Shown here: piece after piece, positions 47,495-57,680 of the stretch | How positions within the stretch are numbered: position 1 is the stretch's first letter | Layout: each line of letters begins with the position of its first letter | Assembly: GCF_000306235.2 (NCBI RefSeq) | Contig: NZ_AKWZ02000004.1 | Location: 140,872-204,871 of the forward strand | Direction: 5' to 3' | DNA: 64,000 bases | From: Leptospira fainei serovar Hurstbridge str. BUT 6 | GTDB taxonomy: Bacteria > Spirochaetota > Leptospiria > Leptospirales > Leptospiraceae | Position numbers and translations under genes: made by a program | The notes under the pieces: model-generated | Databases searched by the model: none | What the model was told of the DNA's origin: nothing | What the model saw: only the letters and a program-made list of their open reading frames with translations

Positions 47495-47889
47495 GCGCAT
47501 ATCTATCATCTTTTTCTAAAATATTTTCAGTTTCGCTCGGATGCGGAGTCGAATTCGATCAATTGCGCCGCTTGACATTAACGCCACTATTTCCAGCGAA
47601 AGTGGGCATTTGTTCCCCGCTGTAGGGAGCCGCGAAGGATTTTTAGCATTCTAAATGGCTCTAAATTCGCAGTTAGGCCAATGGAACTTTATAGGCATTC
47701 CTTCATTATAAGGGTAAAATTCATAATATTCTCGGAACTTAAATTATCTAAATTCTACTTGAAGGATTTTTTTCTTTTCAATTTTATTTAAAATCGAATG
47801 TTACTACTCCATTCTTTGCTAATGTTTGAATATTTCAGGCTGCATGTAAAATCCCGCTTCGAGCCTACAGAGAATATACTGTATTTAGC
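47495..47889. other. 395-bp region upstream of the helicase/CRISPR block
   Basis: No ORF with coding character. It contains a TTGACA at about 47573 without a good -10 partner, and GTTCCC/GGGAGC arms around 47617-47635 that could form a weak hairpin. TATACT at about 47876 lies shortly before the helicase ATG. Base composition becomes more AT-rich toward the helicase start. Confidence 0.45.
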
Positions 47890-50793
47890 ATGATATATCC
47901 CAATTATAATAGTCCAAAGGCGGAACGAAGGGTATCCTACGGTAAAAATGGGAAAATCAGAATGACTCAACAATTGCAACTTGCCGCTTTCCTAATGCCG
48001 GATGGATATTTTTGCGAATTCGGCGGAATAACCGAAAATGGTCGCGCCTACCCGATTTTACAACTTTTAAAGAGTCATTCGAATCCGTACAAATTTCGCA
48101 ATTTGTTCCCGGACGGGCAAAGATCGACGATAGAAAGAATCTTATATTATTCTTATGGAGGAAGATATCGAATTTCCAACCTCAAAGACGCTCGTATCTG
48201 GGGGGCTTGCGAACCGCCTCTTCGCATTTACACAAATGACGGTAGGTCGGCATACTTTGCAGGGGAAATTCCTATACGACTCAAACTCGATCGAGATGAG
48301 AACGGACTTTATAAAATTCTTATAGAAAGAGACTCGAAAGAAATTCCGAGTGAAAACAGTTATTCGCAAAAATTTGTTTGGCAAAATCCTTCTCCTAATA
48401 CTGACCGGATCCCGCAAATCATTCCTCTCGGGGAGAATTCCGATGATCAAACCCCTATTTACTATGACGGTCCGAATCTCGAACAGGCAAGACTATTCCA
48501 AAAAGTAGGAACAAAAGACATTCCAGGGTCTCGTTTAGTAAAATATAAGAATCTATTGAAGTCGACCGGTGTAAAAGGTGTAGAGTTGATTCCGGAAGTC
48601 CACAGAGCTGGACCGGCGCTATGTCTATTCTTAGAGCCGTTTTCTAACGAGTCGCAAGAATTAGGCATACAAGGTAGAATCGGAATTGTTTATGCAAAAT
48701 ACAAAAGGGATTTGTCTCCGCTTCCAAAGAAAAGGAGCAATAACTCTCTTACAAAGGAAGCAAATTTATATGAATTTAGTATCGGTCGAGCTTGGGCGTA
48801 TGCTTATGCGAGAACGGCTTATTCCGATCATCCGAGTGGAATCGTAGTAAAACGCGTAGTGAAGAAAGAAAAGGCTCTTTTATTGCTCGATCTCCCTCTT
48901 AAATACTCCCGTATAACCGGGGAATTTAAAATCTCACATAAAAAAGTATCCGGCTTCTTTACGGAAATTCTTCCGGAGATCCTTAAGAAAAACGTAATTC
49001 TTCGCCTCCATCCGGACTTAGAAGGACTTCGGATCCATCGAAAGGCCGATTTTCAAATCAAGCAATCCTCCGGAATCGATTGGTTCGACGGCGAAGTGCG
49101 AGTCAAAGGATTAAATTCGTTCGAAAGCGCGGCAGTTTATGCCGCTTGGAAAGCCGGCTCTAAATTCATACGCTTGCAAAAAGCAGGCTGGATCGATTTG
49201 AAAAATTTAGGACTCGAATCCTTAGACAAAGGACTAGATAGTGCCGGTATACAACTGGATAAGAATGGGAACGCAAACCGATTCAATAAGGGCCAAGCGA
49301 TAGCCTTAGAGTCCTTTTCCGATCTGAGAGAGATCAAGACTCTGCAAAAAATCAAAAAGACCCTTTCGGAATCTCCAGGGGCGACCGATCAAATTTTCGC
49401 GAAATTCTCGTCTGGACCGGGTTTTCGAGGAAACTTAAGGGACTATCAAAAGAAAGGAGCTCAATTTCTATTACAACTTTACTCCTTAAAAATCGGCGGG
49501 ATATTAGCGGACGAAATGGGTCTGGGCAAGACAATCCAATGCCTCGCCTTCTTTTCCAGAGTTTTCGAAAGCACCCCTAAGGCTAAAATTCTCATAATAG
49601 TACCATTAGCCGCTATCGCGGTTTGGGAAGAAGAATGTAGGAAATTCTTATCGGAAATCCGCTTGCAAGTATGGCACGGACTCGCTCGGAAAAAGTATAA
49701 ACTTCCCGGTTCCGGAATCGTTCTCACTACCTATCAAACCTTGAATAGAGACATTGAGATCTTTCAAAAATATAAGTACAACGCTACGATCTTAGACGAA
49801 GCCCAAAACGTAAAAAATACCTCCACAGATTCCGCCAAAGCAGTGCGCAAAATCAAAACGGATTCCTTATTTTGCTTAACGGGAACTCCGATGGAAAACC
49901 ATTTAGACGAATTTTGGGCTTTGTTCGATCTTGCCTTTCCCGGACTCTTGGGAAATCTACGCTCTTTCCAAAGGAATTTTTCTCCCGAGGTCCCGAAAGA
50001 TATAGAAGAACTGCAAAGGCGTACCGGAAAATTTCTACTCCGAAGAAGAAAATCGGAGGTCTTGCATGACCTTCCCCCCAAGACGGAAATTCGCATACCG
50101 GCTCCGATGGAAAAACGCCAAGAAAGACTATACGAGAAAGCCCGAAAAGAAGCGATCGAAATCCTGAACCAAGCCGGACCGAATTATATTTTCGAACTTC
50201 TTCCTCAGCTTATGAAGCTAAGAAGATTGGCCAGTCATCCGGATATCGGAATGGAAAAAGTCGATCCGTTCCAATCGGGAAAAATTCACCGCTTTCTTAC
50301 TATGATTCGAGAAGAACTTCCCGAAACGTCATCCGCACTCGTATTCAGCCAGTTCACAGACACTTTGTCTATCGTCAGATCGGCCTTAGACAAATGGAAG
50401 ATCGGTTATTTTTATCTAGACGGAAAGACTTCGCAGACCAAGCGGGCCGCTTATGTGAAACGATTCCAAAATGGAGAGAAGCGGTTTTTCCTAATCAGCC
50501 TACAAGCGGGTGGAGTTTCTCTTACACTCACCAAGGCAGATACCGTTTTCCATCTAGATCCCTGGTGGAACCCTGCCGTGGAAAATCAGGCCAGCGATCG
50601 AGCCCACCGCTTCGGGCAAACGCAACCCGTATTTGTCTACAAGCTCTATTCGGAAAACAGCCTAGAGGAACGGGTACTTGAATTGCAGGAAAAGAAGCGC
50701 CAATTATTTGCCTCTCTTTTAGATTCCGGCAAGAGTAAGAGTGGGAAAGAATCGCTTATCAGCAGGGAAGAATTACGGGAGCTGATCGAATGA
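47890..50793 (+). CDS. SNF2-family DEAD/DEAH-box helicase
   Basis: A 967-residue ATP-dependent DNA translocase. Residues 1-510 have no recognised domain. The Swi2/Snf2 motor follows: motif I LADEMGLGKTIQC (about 537-549), motif II LDEAQNVKN (about 633-641), motif III LTGTPMENHLDEFWAL, then the C-terminal lobe with VFSQFTDTL, SLQAGGVSLTLTKAD and the motif VI region QASDRAHRFGQ (about 900). No SWIM zinc finger is visible. The start may be 47890 or ATG 47962, which has GGGA eight bases upstream. cas3 begins 30 bases after its stop, so it probably shares the cas transcript. Confidence 0.93.
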   Translation: MIYPNYNSPKAERRVSYGKNGKIRMTQQLQLAAFLMPDGYFCEFGGITENGRAYPILQLLKSHSNPYKFRNLFPDGQRSTIERILYYSYGGRYRISNLKDARIWGACEPPLRIYTNDGRSAYFAGEIPIRLKLDRDENGLYKILIERDSKEIPSENSYSQKFVWQNPSPNTDRIPQIIPLGENSDDQTPIYYDGPNLEQARLFQKVGTKDIPGSRLVKYKNLLKSTGVKGVELIPEVHRAGPALCLFLEPFSNESQELGIQGRIGIVYAKYKRDLSPLPKKRSNNSLTKEANLYEFSIGRAWAYAYARTAYSDHPSGIVVKRVVKKEKALLLLDLPLKYSRITGEFKISHKKVSGFFTEILPEILKKNVILRLHPDLEGLRIHRKADFQIKQSSGIDWFDGEVRVKGLNSFESAAVYAAWKAGSKFIRLQKAGWIDLKNLGLESLDKGLDSAGIQLDKNGNANRFNKGQAIALESFSDLREIKTLQKIKKTLSESPGATDQIFAKFSSGPGFRGNLRDYQKKGAQFLLQLYSLKIGGILADEMGLGKTIQCLAFFSRVFESTPKAKILIIVPLAAIAVWEEECRKFLSEIRLQVWHGLARKKYKLPGSGIVLTTYQTLNRDIEIFQKYKYNATILDEAQNVKNTSTDSAKAVRKIKTDSLFCLTGTPMENHLDEFWALFDLAFPGLLGNLRSFQRNFSPEVPKDIEELQRRTGKFLLRRRKSEVLHDLPPKTEIRIPAPMEKRQERLYEKARKEAIEILNQAGPNYIFELLPQLMKLRRLASHPDIGMEKVDPFQSGKIHRFLTMIREELPETSSALVFSQFTDTLSIVRSALDKWKIGYFYLDGKTSQTKRAAYVKRFQNGEKRFFLISLQAGGVSLTLTKADTVFHLDPWWNPAVENQASDRAHRFGQTQPVFVYKLYSENSLEERVLELQEKKRQLFASLLDSGKSKSGKESLISREELRELIE

Positions 50794-50823
50794 TTTGTCC
50801 GGGGATGGGGGTATGATGCAAAT

Positions 50824-53607
50824 ATGAGTGAAACACGGCCATATCTACATCTCTGGGGAAAGGCAAATAAGGACGAATTCGGCAAGTTGACCTGGCATCC
50901 TTTGGTTTACCATATGCTGGATGTAGCGGCCGTGGCCTGGATCTGGTTAGAAGCGGATAAGCAACTTCGTAGAATATTCACCGATCTATTTGGATGGAAC
51001 GAGTATTCTCTACAAACATTTGGACTTGCAACCGCTCTTCACGACATCGGAAAGGCAAGTTTAGGCTTTCAAAATAAAATCCCAGAGATCGCCAAAGAGG
51101 CTAATATCCAATATTCCGGAGCTTTTAACAAGCATTTTGATCACGGAGCATTTGGGGGAGAATGGATCCTAAATAGAATGGAGACAGAATATCCTAATAA
51201 AGAAGGTATTTTATTTAACGAAACATTTCAAAACTTATGGAAATCCTCTTGTTGGCATCATGGAAGCTTAATACTTAATTATGAAAATTATTCCAAAGAT
51301 TCCTATAACGAACCAAAATTTAATCCGAATCAGGGTCTCGAAATTTCACAAAATAGAATTCATTACTTTCGAAGTGAAATTATCAAATATGTACTTGATG
51401 CTATTACGGATTATAAGGCGGAAATAAAGACGATCGAAAAAATCTCCGCTTCGGATCTACGTTTCTTTGCAGGTTTTGTCTCAGTATGCGATTGGGTCGG
51501 TTCCGATAGTTCTCATTTCACCTATTGCAACATTAGTTTAGATCCGAAAGTATATTTTCATAATGCTAAAGAAAAGGCAAAAGAAGCCTTATCCGAATTT
51601 GATTTAATTTCGAAAATACAAAAACCCTTCATGCGATTTCAGGAATTATTTCCCGAAATTAAAACGCCAAGACCTCTTCAGAAAACAATTGAAAGTATAA
51701 ATTTTACCGGCAAACCTTACCTACTCATCATAGAGGCTCCGACCGGAGAAGGCAAAACGGAATCCGCCTTATTTGCACATTCAAAAGGTTATAATAAAGG
51801 ATTCTTTTTTGGATTACCTACCCAAGGTTCGGCAAACCAAATTTCCAATCGGGTAAATCGATTTCTAATTCATAACTTAAAAGTGAATCAAAAGGCGATC
51901 CTTGCTCATGGAACAGCTTGGTTAAATCGAGAAGTAAAAGAGGACGGGAAATACGGCAGTTCAAAAAATAACATCGAGAATACAGCAGAATCGGAACTGT
52001 CCGAATGGTTCTTTTCAAAAAAAAGAACCTTATTAGCTCCTTACGGAGTTGGCACGATCGACCAGGCAATGTTAGCCGCACTAAACGTAAAACATGGTTT
52101 TGTAAAACTGTTCGGTCTTTCCGGCAAAACCCTGATCATAGACGAAGTTCATGCATACGATTCTTTTATGCTTCCCATTATAGAAAGGTTACTAGAATGG
52201 TGCGCCTCTCTACGAGCTAACGTAATCCTTTTATCCGCAACTCTTCCTTCCTCCATGAAAGAGAGACTTTTATGTGCCTATTCTACCAAGAAATTAATCT
52301 TCCAAAGAGACAAATACCCGTTAATAAGTTATATCGAAAAAGATTCCGAAAATCTCTTAGAGCATTCAAATATCCAAACCAGAAAAGAAGAGATCATTTC
52401 GATTCAATTTGCAACCCACGAGAAAGGAAATATTTCTGAAATTGCCAATAAAATATTAGAATCGATCCAAAATGAGGGTAATGTTCTGTGGATTTGCAAT
52501 ACGATACAAAAAGCCCAGCAAGTATATTCCTATTTAAAGGATTATAAAACTCAAACAAGTGATACATTCTACTTAAAACTTTTCCATTCCAGATTCAAAT
52601 TTAAGGACAGAAAGAGCATTGAACAAGAAATTGAATCACTATTTGGTCCTGAAAATTCCAATGAAAAACGATCAAGACCTAAAAGAGGAATTCTAATTGC
52701 CACGCAAGTAGCGGAACAAAGCTTAGATATCGATTTCGACTACTTAGTAACGGACATCGCCCCGATCGATTTGCTCTTGCAAAGATTAGGAAGAATTCAC
52801 AGACATAATCGAATTAATCGTGCCAGTCGTTTTTCTGAACCGAGCGTTTTAATCTTAATTCCCGCTTCTTTAGAAGAATTCAAATCGTTTTCCAGTATGT
52901 ATTATGAGTTTACTATTGCAAAAACATTAGCCGCCCTTTCAGAAACACCTAAAATCAGACTTCCGCAAATGTATAGAAATTTCGTAGAAGAGGTATACTC
53001 AACGAAGATCCCAAAAAAGGAATCGTTCAAATTGGGTGAGATAGATCTATCAATACAAGTTAAAGATTGGAATAATCTATATGATAAGCTTGAAAAAAGC
53101 CAGGAGGAACTTGATACCAAAGGTAGCAAAGGCAGAATTCCCTCGGTAAAGACAAATATCGAAGACATCCTTCAAGATACCCTTCTTTCAGAAGAAGATA
53201 ATGCTTATTTTGTTGCGAAAACGAGAGACGGCGACAGTACATTGCAACTGATTCCGGTTCACTCAAATGAAAATAAATACTTGCTCGATGATACTTTGCA
53301 ACTTACAGAAAAAATTCCCGAAAAACTCTCCCTTCAACTCCAAAAATTTTTGGCAGAAAATACAATTTCTGTCAGTAGCCCAAGATCATTTGTAAGAAAT
53401 ATCCTTAAATCGCCAACATTCTTAGCCAACGGGTCAACTCTAACGAAATGGCAAAATAAATTGAACAAAATAGGTCCTCTGAAAGGGAAATATTTTATTC
53501 TTTTGGACCAGGACAGAACTATATCGCATTCCTTCGGTAAAAATGAGTATCATATTCAATACGATACCGAATTCGGATTAAGAATCCAAACACATCAGGT
53601 GAATTAA
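50824..53607 (+). CDS. cas3: CRISPR-associated nuclease-helicase Cas3, type I-E
   Basis: A 927-residue Cas3. The HD nuclease has LTWHPLVYHMLDVAAVA near residue 20, ALHDIGKASLGFQ with the His-Asp pair near 71, and SCWHHGSL near 145. The SF2 helicase follows: Walker A EAPTGEGKTESALF (about 304), motif II IIDEVHAYDSF (about 438), LSATLP (about 470) and QRLGRIHRHNR (about 655). It unwinds and degrades DNA recruited by Cascade. GATGGGGG precedes the ATG. The gene overlaps nothing and is followed after 3 bases by cas8e. Confidence 0.97.
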   Translation: MSETRPYLHLWGKANKDEFGKLTWHPLVYHMLDVAAVAWIWLEADKQLRRIFTDLFGWNEYSLQTFGLATALHDIGKASLGFQNKIPEIAKEANIQYSGAFNKHFDHGAFGGEWILNRMETEYPNKEGILFNETFQNLWKSSCWHHGSLILNYENYSKDSYNEPKFNPNQGLEISQNRIHYFRSEIIKYVLDAITDYKAEIKTIEKISASDLRFFAGFVSVCDWVGSDSSHFTYCNISLDPKVYFHNAKEKAKEALSEFDLISKIQKPFMRFQELFPEIKTPRPLQKTIESINFTGKPYLLIIEAPTGEGKTESALFAHSKGYNKGFFFGLPTQGSANQISNRVNRFLIHNLKVNQKAILAHGTAWLNREVKEDGKYGSSKNNIENTAESELSEWFFSKKRTLLAPYGVGTIDQAMLAALNVKHGFVKLFGLSGKTLIIDEVHAYDSFMLPIIERLLEWCASLRANVILLSATLPSSMKERLLCAYSTKKLIFQRDKYPLISYIEKDSENLLEHSNIQTRKEEIISIQFATHEKGNISEIANKILESIQNEGNVLWICNTIQKAQQVYSYLKDYKTQTSDTFYLKLFHSRFKFKDRKSIEQEIESLFGPENSNEKRSRPKRGILIATQVAEQSLDIDFDYLVTDIAPIDLLLQRLGRIHRHNRINRASRFSEPSVLILIPASLEEFKSFSSMYYEFTIAKTLAALSETPKIRLPQMYRNFVEEVYSTKIPKKESFKLGEIDLSIQVKDWNNLYDKLEKSQEELDTKGSKGRIPSVKTNIEDILQDTLLSEEDNAYFVAKTRDGDSTLQLIPVHSNENKYLLDDTLQLTEKIPEKLSLQLQKFLAENTISVSSPRSFVRNILKSPTFLANGSTLTKWQNKLNKIGPLKGKYFILLDQDRTISHSFGKNEYHIQYDTEFGLRIQTHQVN

Positions 53608-53610
53608 ATC

Positions 53611-55230
53611 ATGCCTCAGAAAAAAGCAGTAGCTAAGAAAAAAACGCAATCAAGAGAAAAAGCAAAGGAGCGGGAACAAACCGATTTTAGTTTCAATCTT
53701 TTGACAGAGCCTTGGCTGCCTGTCATTAGTCTGAAAAAAGAAAAACAATTTCTCAATCTAAACGAATTTCTCAAAAACGCTCATACATTAGAACGTTTCG
53801 ATTTTCCTTTACCAGGTTTAGAAACGGCTGTTATACGATTTCTAGTCGCATTAGTTCATATAGTGGGCGCCCCTGAAACCCTTAAAGAATGGGAAGAAAA
53901 ACTCTCTAAGGGCAAGTTTGAGGAAGGCTTCATCAAAGAATTGAATGCAAAGTATTCCGATAAACTGGATTTATTTAGCAAGAAAGATCCCTTTATGCAA
54001 GAAGCGAACTTGGCGAAATCTGAGGAAGGTATAGATGGAGTAGATAGGCTAATTAGTTTTTTCCCCTATGCTACAAACCAAATTCACTGGAATCATAAAT
54101 TTGCCGAGCAAAGTGTAAACCTAACAGCTATTTCATGTGCCTCTGCAGTTAGTTTACTATTATTTAGTCATTCAACGATGATGGCAGGTGGAGCAGGCTA
54201 CAAACCCGGCATTAATGGAGTTCCTCCGTTAATGATTTTATTAAAAGGAACGAATCTATACAACTCTATCTTTTTAAACGTGTTGAATGGAAATTTTGTT
54301 AATTCATTATTTGATCAAAAGTATCTAGGAAAAAATACTTCTGCATTTCCGATCTTTAAAAAAGGAGAAATTTCTTCTGAAAAAATCAACTTACAAATGG
54401 GACTCCTTTGGAAATCAAGAGACCTATTGCTTATGCCTGAGCGAAGCGAAGAATTCTCCTGCTCTCTATCTGGCAGAAAGAGTAATATATTAATTAAAAA
54501 TGTGATATTTAATCCGCAGAGCATATTCACTAAGAAGGACTCCTTCTGGCATGATCCAACAATCATCAAAATAGATGCTGGTAGCAAAGGAATAAAAAAA
54601 ATGACTACCCAAAATAGAGACCTTCCTGCCTGGAAAGAATATCCGTCTTTAATTAACACAAAAGGAAGGAATGGAAATAAAAGAATCTTCTTTCCTCCGT
54701 TAGTAATTCAGCAACTATCTACAATCCAGCCAATCAGAAAACGTCCTAAAGGAAATATCATGATATTCTCCTTAGCAACGGATAATAAGGCTAAAATATT
54801 CGAAATCAGTGAAAACGAATATTTTTTCAACCCGACATTTATTGATAACGAAGATTCAATCAAAGCAATCGAAGGATTCGTCAATAGCGTAGAACAATTT
54901 CAATGGAAATTACAATCGGCATTAAAGATCGCATATAAAATTAGACCAGGCTCAAACATACGTCCTCCTTCATTCGAAGCTGCATATTGGCACGAAATCG
55001 GATCTAATTTTGAAGAAGCCTTGGAGCGACTTTCTATCGAAGACGATATCAATCTAATTCAAAACTCCTGGAACGAGCTTCTGGCAAATCATGTTTGGAA
55101 AACATTTTACAAACATACAGAAAAATTAATACTAAATCCCAAAAATCTCAAACAATACCAAGCAGGAAATCAGTTTTTGGAAAAACAAATTCAGAATGTA
55201 TTACTTAAACATAAGAGGAAAGCAAAATGA
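53611..55230 (+). CDS. cas8e: Cascade large subunit Cas8e (Cse1/CasA)
   Basis: A 539-residue Cse1-family protein, the PAM-reading subunit of type I-E Cascade. The family start is visible as FNLLTEPWLPVI at about residues 29-40, preceded by an unusual lysine-rich extension (QKKAVAKKKTQSREKAKE). FFPYATNQIHWNHKF and TAISCASAVSLLLFSHSTMM followed by GGAGYKPGINGVPPL are typical of the central region. AGGTGA, eight bases before the ATG, lies in the end of cas3. The stop overlaps the cse2 start by four bases (ATGA). Confidence 0.95.
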   Translation: MPQKKAVAKKKTQSREKAKEREQTDFSFNLLTEPWLPVISLKKEKQFLNLNEFLKNAHTLERFDFPLPGLETAVIRFLVALVHIVGAPETLKEWEEKLSKGKFEEGFIKELNAKYSDKLDLFSKKDPFMQEANLAKSEEGIDGVDRLISFFPYATNQIHWNHKFAEQSVNLTAISCASAVSLLLFSHSTMMAGGAGYKPGINGVPPLMILLKGTNLYNSIFLNVLNGNFVNSLFDQKYLGKNTSAFPIFKKGEISSEKINLQMGLLWKSRDLLLMPERSEEFSCSLSGRKSNILIKNVIFNPQSIFTKKDSFWHDPTIIKIDAGSKGIKKMTTQNRDLPAWKEYPSLINTKGRNGNKRIFFPPLVIQQLSTIQPIRKRPKGNIMIFSLATDNKAKIFEISENEYFFNPTFIDNEDSIKAIEGFVNSVEQFQWKLQSALKIAYKIRPGSNIRPPSFEAAYWHEIGSNFEEALERLSIEDDINLIQNSWNELLANHVWKTFYKHTEKLILNPKNLKQYQAGNQFLEKQIQNVLLKHKRKAK

Positions 55231-55778
55231 ATACTGCAACTATGGATCGCAACCACGCCATTATTAAGAGAATCTCTGAACTTTCTAATGGTGATCTCGC
55301 TGTTCTCAGAAGGTGTAATAAAAACCCTCTCGAAACAGAGAGATTACTTCCTATTCTTGGAAAACTTGGTTTTTTGAATTCTCCCGAACGGTCGCTCGTG
55401 GCGTGTCTTTATGCAGCTTACCATGCCCCGGGAGACCAACCTTATACGAATTCGAAATTTAACTTCGGAGAAGCTTTTCAAAAAGCATATAACCCCGATT
55501 TAAAAAATGATAAAGACATCAGATTCCGTGGACTTTTAGCTACTACTGATCTAAATCAACTTGCTTACCGTCTGAGACAAGCAACTCGGTTAATTAAATC
55601 TAAAGCCGGTCTCATTGATTTCTCCATTCTGTTGAGAGACCTTTATTCTTGGAATTCTGATAATAAATGGGTACAAAGGGAATGGGCGAAAGGATACTAT
55701 TCTTCTTTCAATAACGATCAAACAACTCCTCCCCAAGAGGATGATCCCTCCTTCGATGATATCGAAGAAAATGAATAG
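55227..55778 (+). CDS. cse2: Cascade small subunit Cse2 (CasB/Cas11e)
   Basis: A 183-residue helical protein in the Cse2 position and style: LSNGDLAVLRRCNKNPLE near residue 15-32 and RLRQATRLIKSKAGLIDFS near 115-133. RDLYSWNSDNKWVQREWAKGYY at the end is typical of the second helical bundle. Two copies normally line the belly of Cascade and hold the displaced strand. The C-terminal tail (PQEDDPSFDDIEENE) is strongly acidic. Translation is coupled to cas8e through the ATGA overlap. Confidence 0.93.
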   Translation: MNTATMDRNHAIIKRISELSNGDLAVLRRCNKNPLETERLLPILGKLGFLNSPERSLVACLYAAYHAPGDQPYTNSKFNFGEAFQKAYNPDLKNDKDIRFRGLLATTDLNQLAYRLRQATRLIKSKAGLIDFSILLRDLYSWNSDNKWVQREWAKGYYSSFNNDQTTPPQEDDPSFDDIEENE

Positions 55779-55804
55779 ATTTTTACACAATAAGGAAAAT
55801 GCAA

Positions 55805-56944
55805 ATGTTAATAGAAATTCACATTCTACAAAACCACGTTCCCTCCAATTTAAATAGAGACGATACCGGCTCCGTAAAAGATTGCACTTTTGGAGGAGTG
55901 CCTAGGGCAAGAATCTCTAGTCAATGCCTGAAAAGAAGCATTCGAAAGTCAGATTTTTTCGAAAGCGAATTAAAAGAGTATTTATCCAATAGAACAAAAT
56001 ATTTGCCTGAAGAAATTGAAGAGGGGCTAAAGAGAAAATATACTCCAGAAAAAGCAGGAGAAATTGCAAAGAAAATTCAGGGGATAGGATCTTCCTCTGA
56101 TGACTCCGAGGGAAAGAAGAAACCAAATGAGAAAGAGAAAGCTTTTAAAAAAACCTCGCAACTAATTTTCTTCGGGGAAAAGGAAGTTAAACTAATCATT
56201 GCAAATCTACTTAAAAATCAAGATCTTGAAAAGTTATCAACGAAAGATTTATCGCTAAAAGTGCATGAAATAATTACAGAGAACAAAATTAAACCTGTCG
56301 ATGTTGCCCTATTTGGCAGAATGACGACGCTTGAAAAGTTCGAGGAAGTGAATGCTTCTTGCCAAGTTGCACATGCAATCTCTGTCAATAAACACAACGT
56401 TGAATTTGATTATTTTACCGCCGTTGATGACCTCCAAAAAAAATACGAACCTCATCAACAAGGATCTGGACATTTAAGCGAAATCGAATTAACAAGTGCC
56501 TGTTTTTACAAATACATTTCTGTGGATTTTGATTCATTTCTTGGTTCCATTGGAAGCGATAAAATACTAGCTAAATCAGCTATTTCTTCATTAGTAAGAG
56601 CCGCGGTACTTTCGAATCCGTCTGGAAAGCAAAATTCAACTGCTGCTCACAATCCACCTCATTTCATTGGAATCGAAATCAAAGATAGGAAAGTCCCAGT
56701 CAATCTTGCAAATGCCTTTGTAAAGCCGATCGCTCCCGATAGTAAACTTTCTTTAAATGACAAGTCCATCGACGCCTTAGCAAAATATGCAAAGCGAAAC
56801 CGAGAAGCCTTCTCCTTACCAATGAAAGACCAGGCGCATTTCGTATTTACTGAAGAGGAAGGTTTGGGAGACGAATTCTCGAATCATTCCTTCGTAAAAT
56901 TGGATGATCTGATCCAATGGTTAGAGAAACATACAGGAGCTTGA
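55805..56944 (+). CDS. cas7e: Cascade backbone subunit Cas7e (Cse4/CasC)
   Basis: A 379-residue Cas7-family RAMP protein; six copies usually coat the crRNA. The N-terminus IEIHILQNHVPSNLNRDD is family-typical and is followed by CTFGGVPRARISSQCLKRSI, in which the Arg/Ser/Gln/Lys residues contact RNA. An ATG six bases earlier exists, but AAGG is only two bases from it and eight from the ATG at 55805, so the second is chosen. AAHNPPHFIGIEI and KRNREAFSLPMKDQ near the C-terminus also fit the family. A charged insert (SSDDSEGKKKPNEKEKAFKK) lies near residue 100. Confidence 0.95.
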   Translation: MLIEIHILQNHVPSNLNRDDTGSVKDCTFGGVPRARISSQCLKRSIRKSDFFESELKEYLSNRTKYLPEEIEEGLKRKYTPEKAGEIAKKIQGIGSSSDDSEGKKKPNEKEKAFKKTSQLIFFGEKEVKLIIANLLKNQDLEKLSTKDLSLKVHEIITENKIKPVDVALFGRMTTLEKFEEVNASCQVAHAISVNKHNVEFDYFTAVDDLQKKYEPHQQGSGHLSEIELTSACFYKYISVDFDSFLGSIGSDKILAKSAISSLVRAAVLSNPSGKQNSTAAHNPPHFIGIEIKDRKVPVNLANAFVKPIAPDSKLSLNDKSIDALAKYAKRNREAFSLPMKDQAHFVFTEEEGLGDEFSNHSFVKLDDLIQWLEKHTGA

Positions 56945-56945
56945 T

Positions 56946-57680
56946 ATGAAGTATCTCGCACTTCGGCTCGAAAGCTATCTCATGTCGTTTGGAGAAGGTG
57001 ATTACTGGGATGTTAGAGGAACCGCTGCCTTTCCAACGAAGAGTTCTATATTAGGAATCCTTTCCGCTTGTCTTGGGTTGGATTGGACCAATGAGCAGCA
57101 AACAAAGGACATTGTTACTATCGGAGAGTCTCTTTCCTTATCCGTTAGAGAAGACAGTAAGTGTATGATTCAAAGAGATTACCATACAATTTTAGATACG
57201 TTGAGGGCAGATGGAAAGCTGAATCCAAATGCAGTACAGTCCTATCGGAATTATCTAATGGATGGTTCATTTACTGCCCTACTTTCTTTCTCAGATCCCA
57301 GCGTCTTTGAAAAAGTTAAATCTTCTTTATCAAATCCAGCTTGGTCTATATTCCTAGGAAGAAAAGCTTGCTCCCCAACACTCCCCATATATTGGAATGA
57401 GGAGATAGAGGGAGAAAATTCAAAATTAGTCTTTGCAAAATTGGAAACAATTCCGCAAGCGAAGTCAAGAATGCTTGGAATAATCCCAAAGAAGCAATCT
57501 TGGGCAAAAAGTGAAAACGATAAACAACCGTTAGCATGTGTCACGGAGGAAAACTTAGAAAGCGATTATAAAAAGTCTCTCATTCGAGATACAGTAGTAA
57601 ATCCGACATTAAGAGTTTTCGCACAAAGAGAAATATATAAATTTTACGTAGGAGTCCCCGATGTATCTATCCCAACTTAA
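56946..57680 (+). CDS. cas5e: Cascade subunit Cas5e (CasD)
   Basis: A 244-residue RAMP protein that caps the crRNA 5' handle. LALRLESYLMSFGEGDYWDV and GTAAFPTKSSILGILSACLG at the N-terminus match CasD, with the P-T-K-S-x-x-x-G motif intact. QRDYHTILDT and RNYLMDGSFTALLSF are also typical. AGGAG precedes the ATG by six bases, one base after the cas7e stop. Its end overlaps cas6e by 20 bases. Confidence 0.95.
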   Translation: MKYLALRLESYLMSFGEGDYWDVRGTAAFPTKSSILGILSACLGLDWTNEQQTKDIVTIGESLSLSVREDSKCMIQRDYHTILDTLRADGKLNPNAVQSYRNYLMDGSFTALLSFSDPSVFEKVKSSLSNPAWSIFLGRKACSPTLPIYWNEEIEGENSKLVFAKLETIPQAKSRMLGIIPKKQSWAKSENDKQPLACVTEENLESDYKKSLIRDTVVNPTLRVFAQREIYKFYVGVPDVSIPT

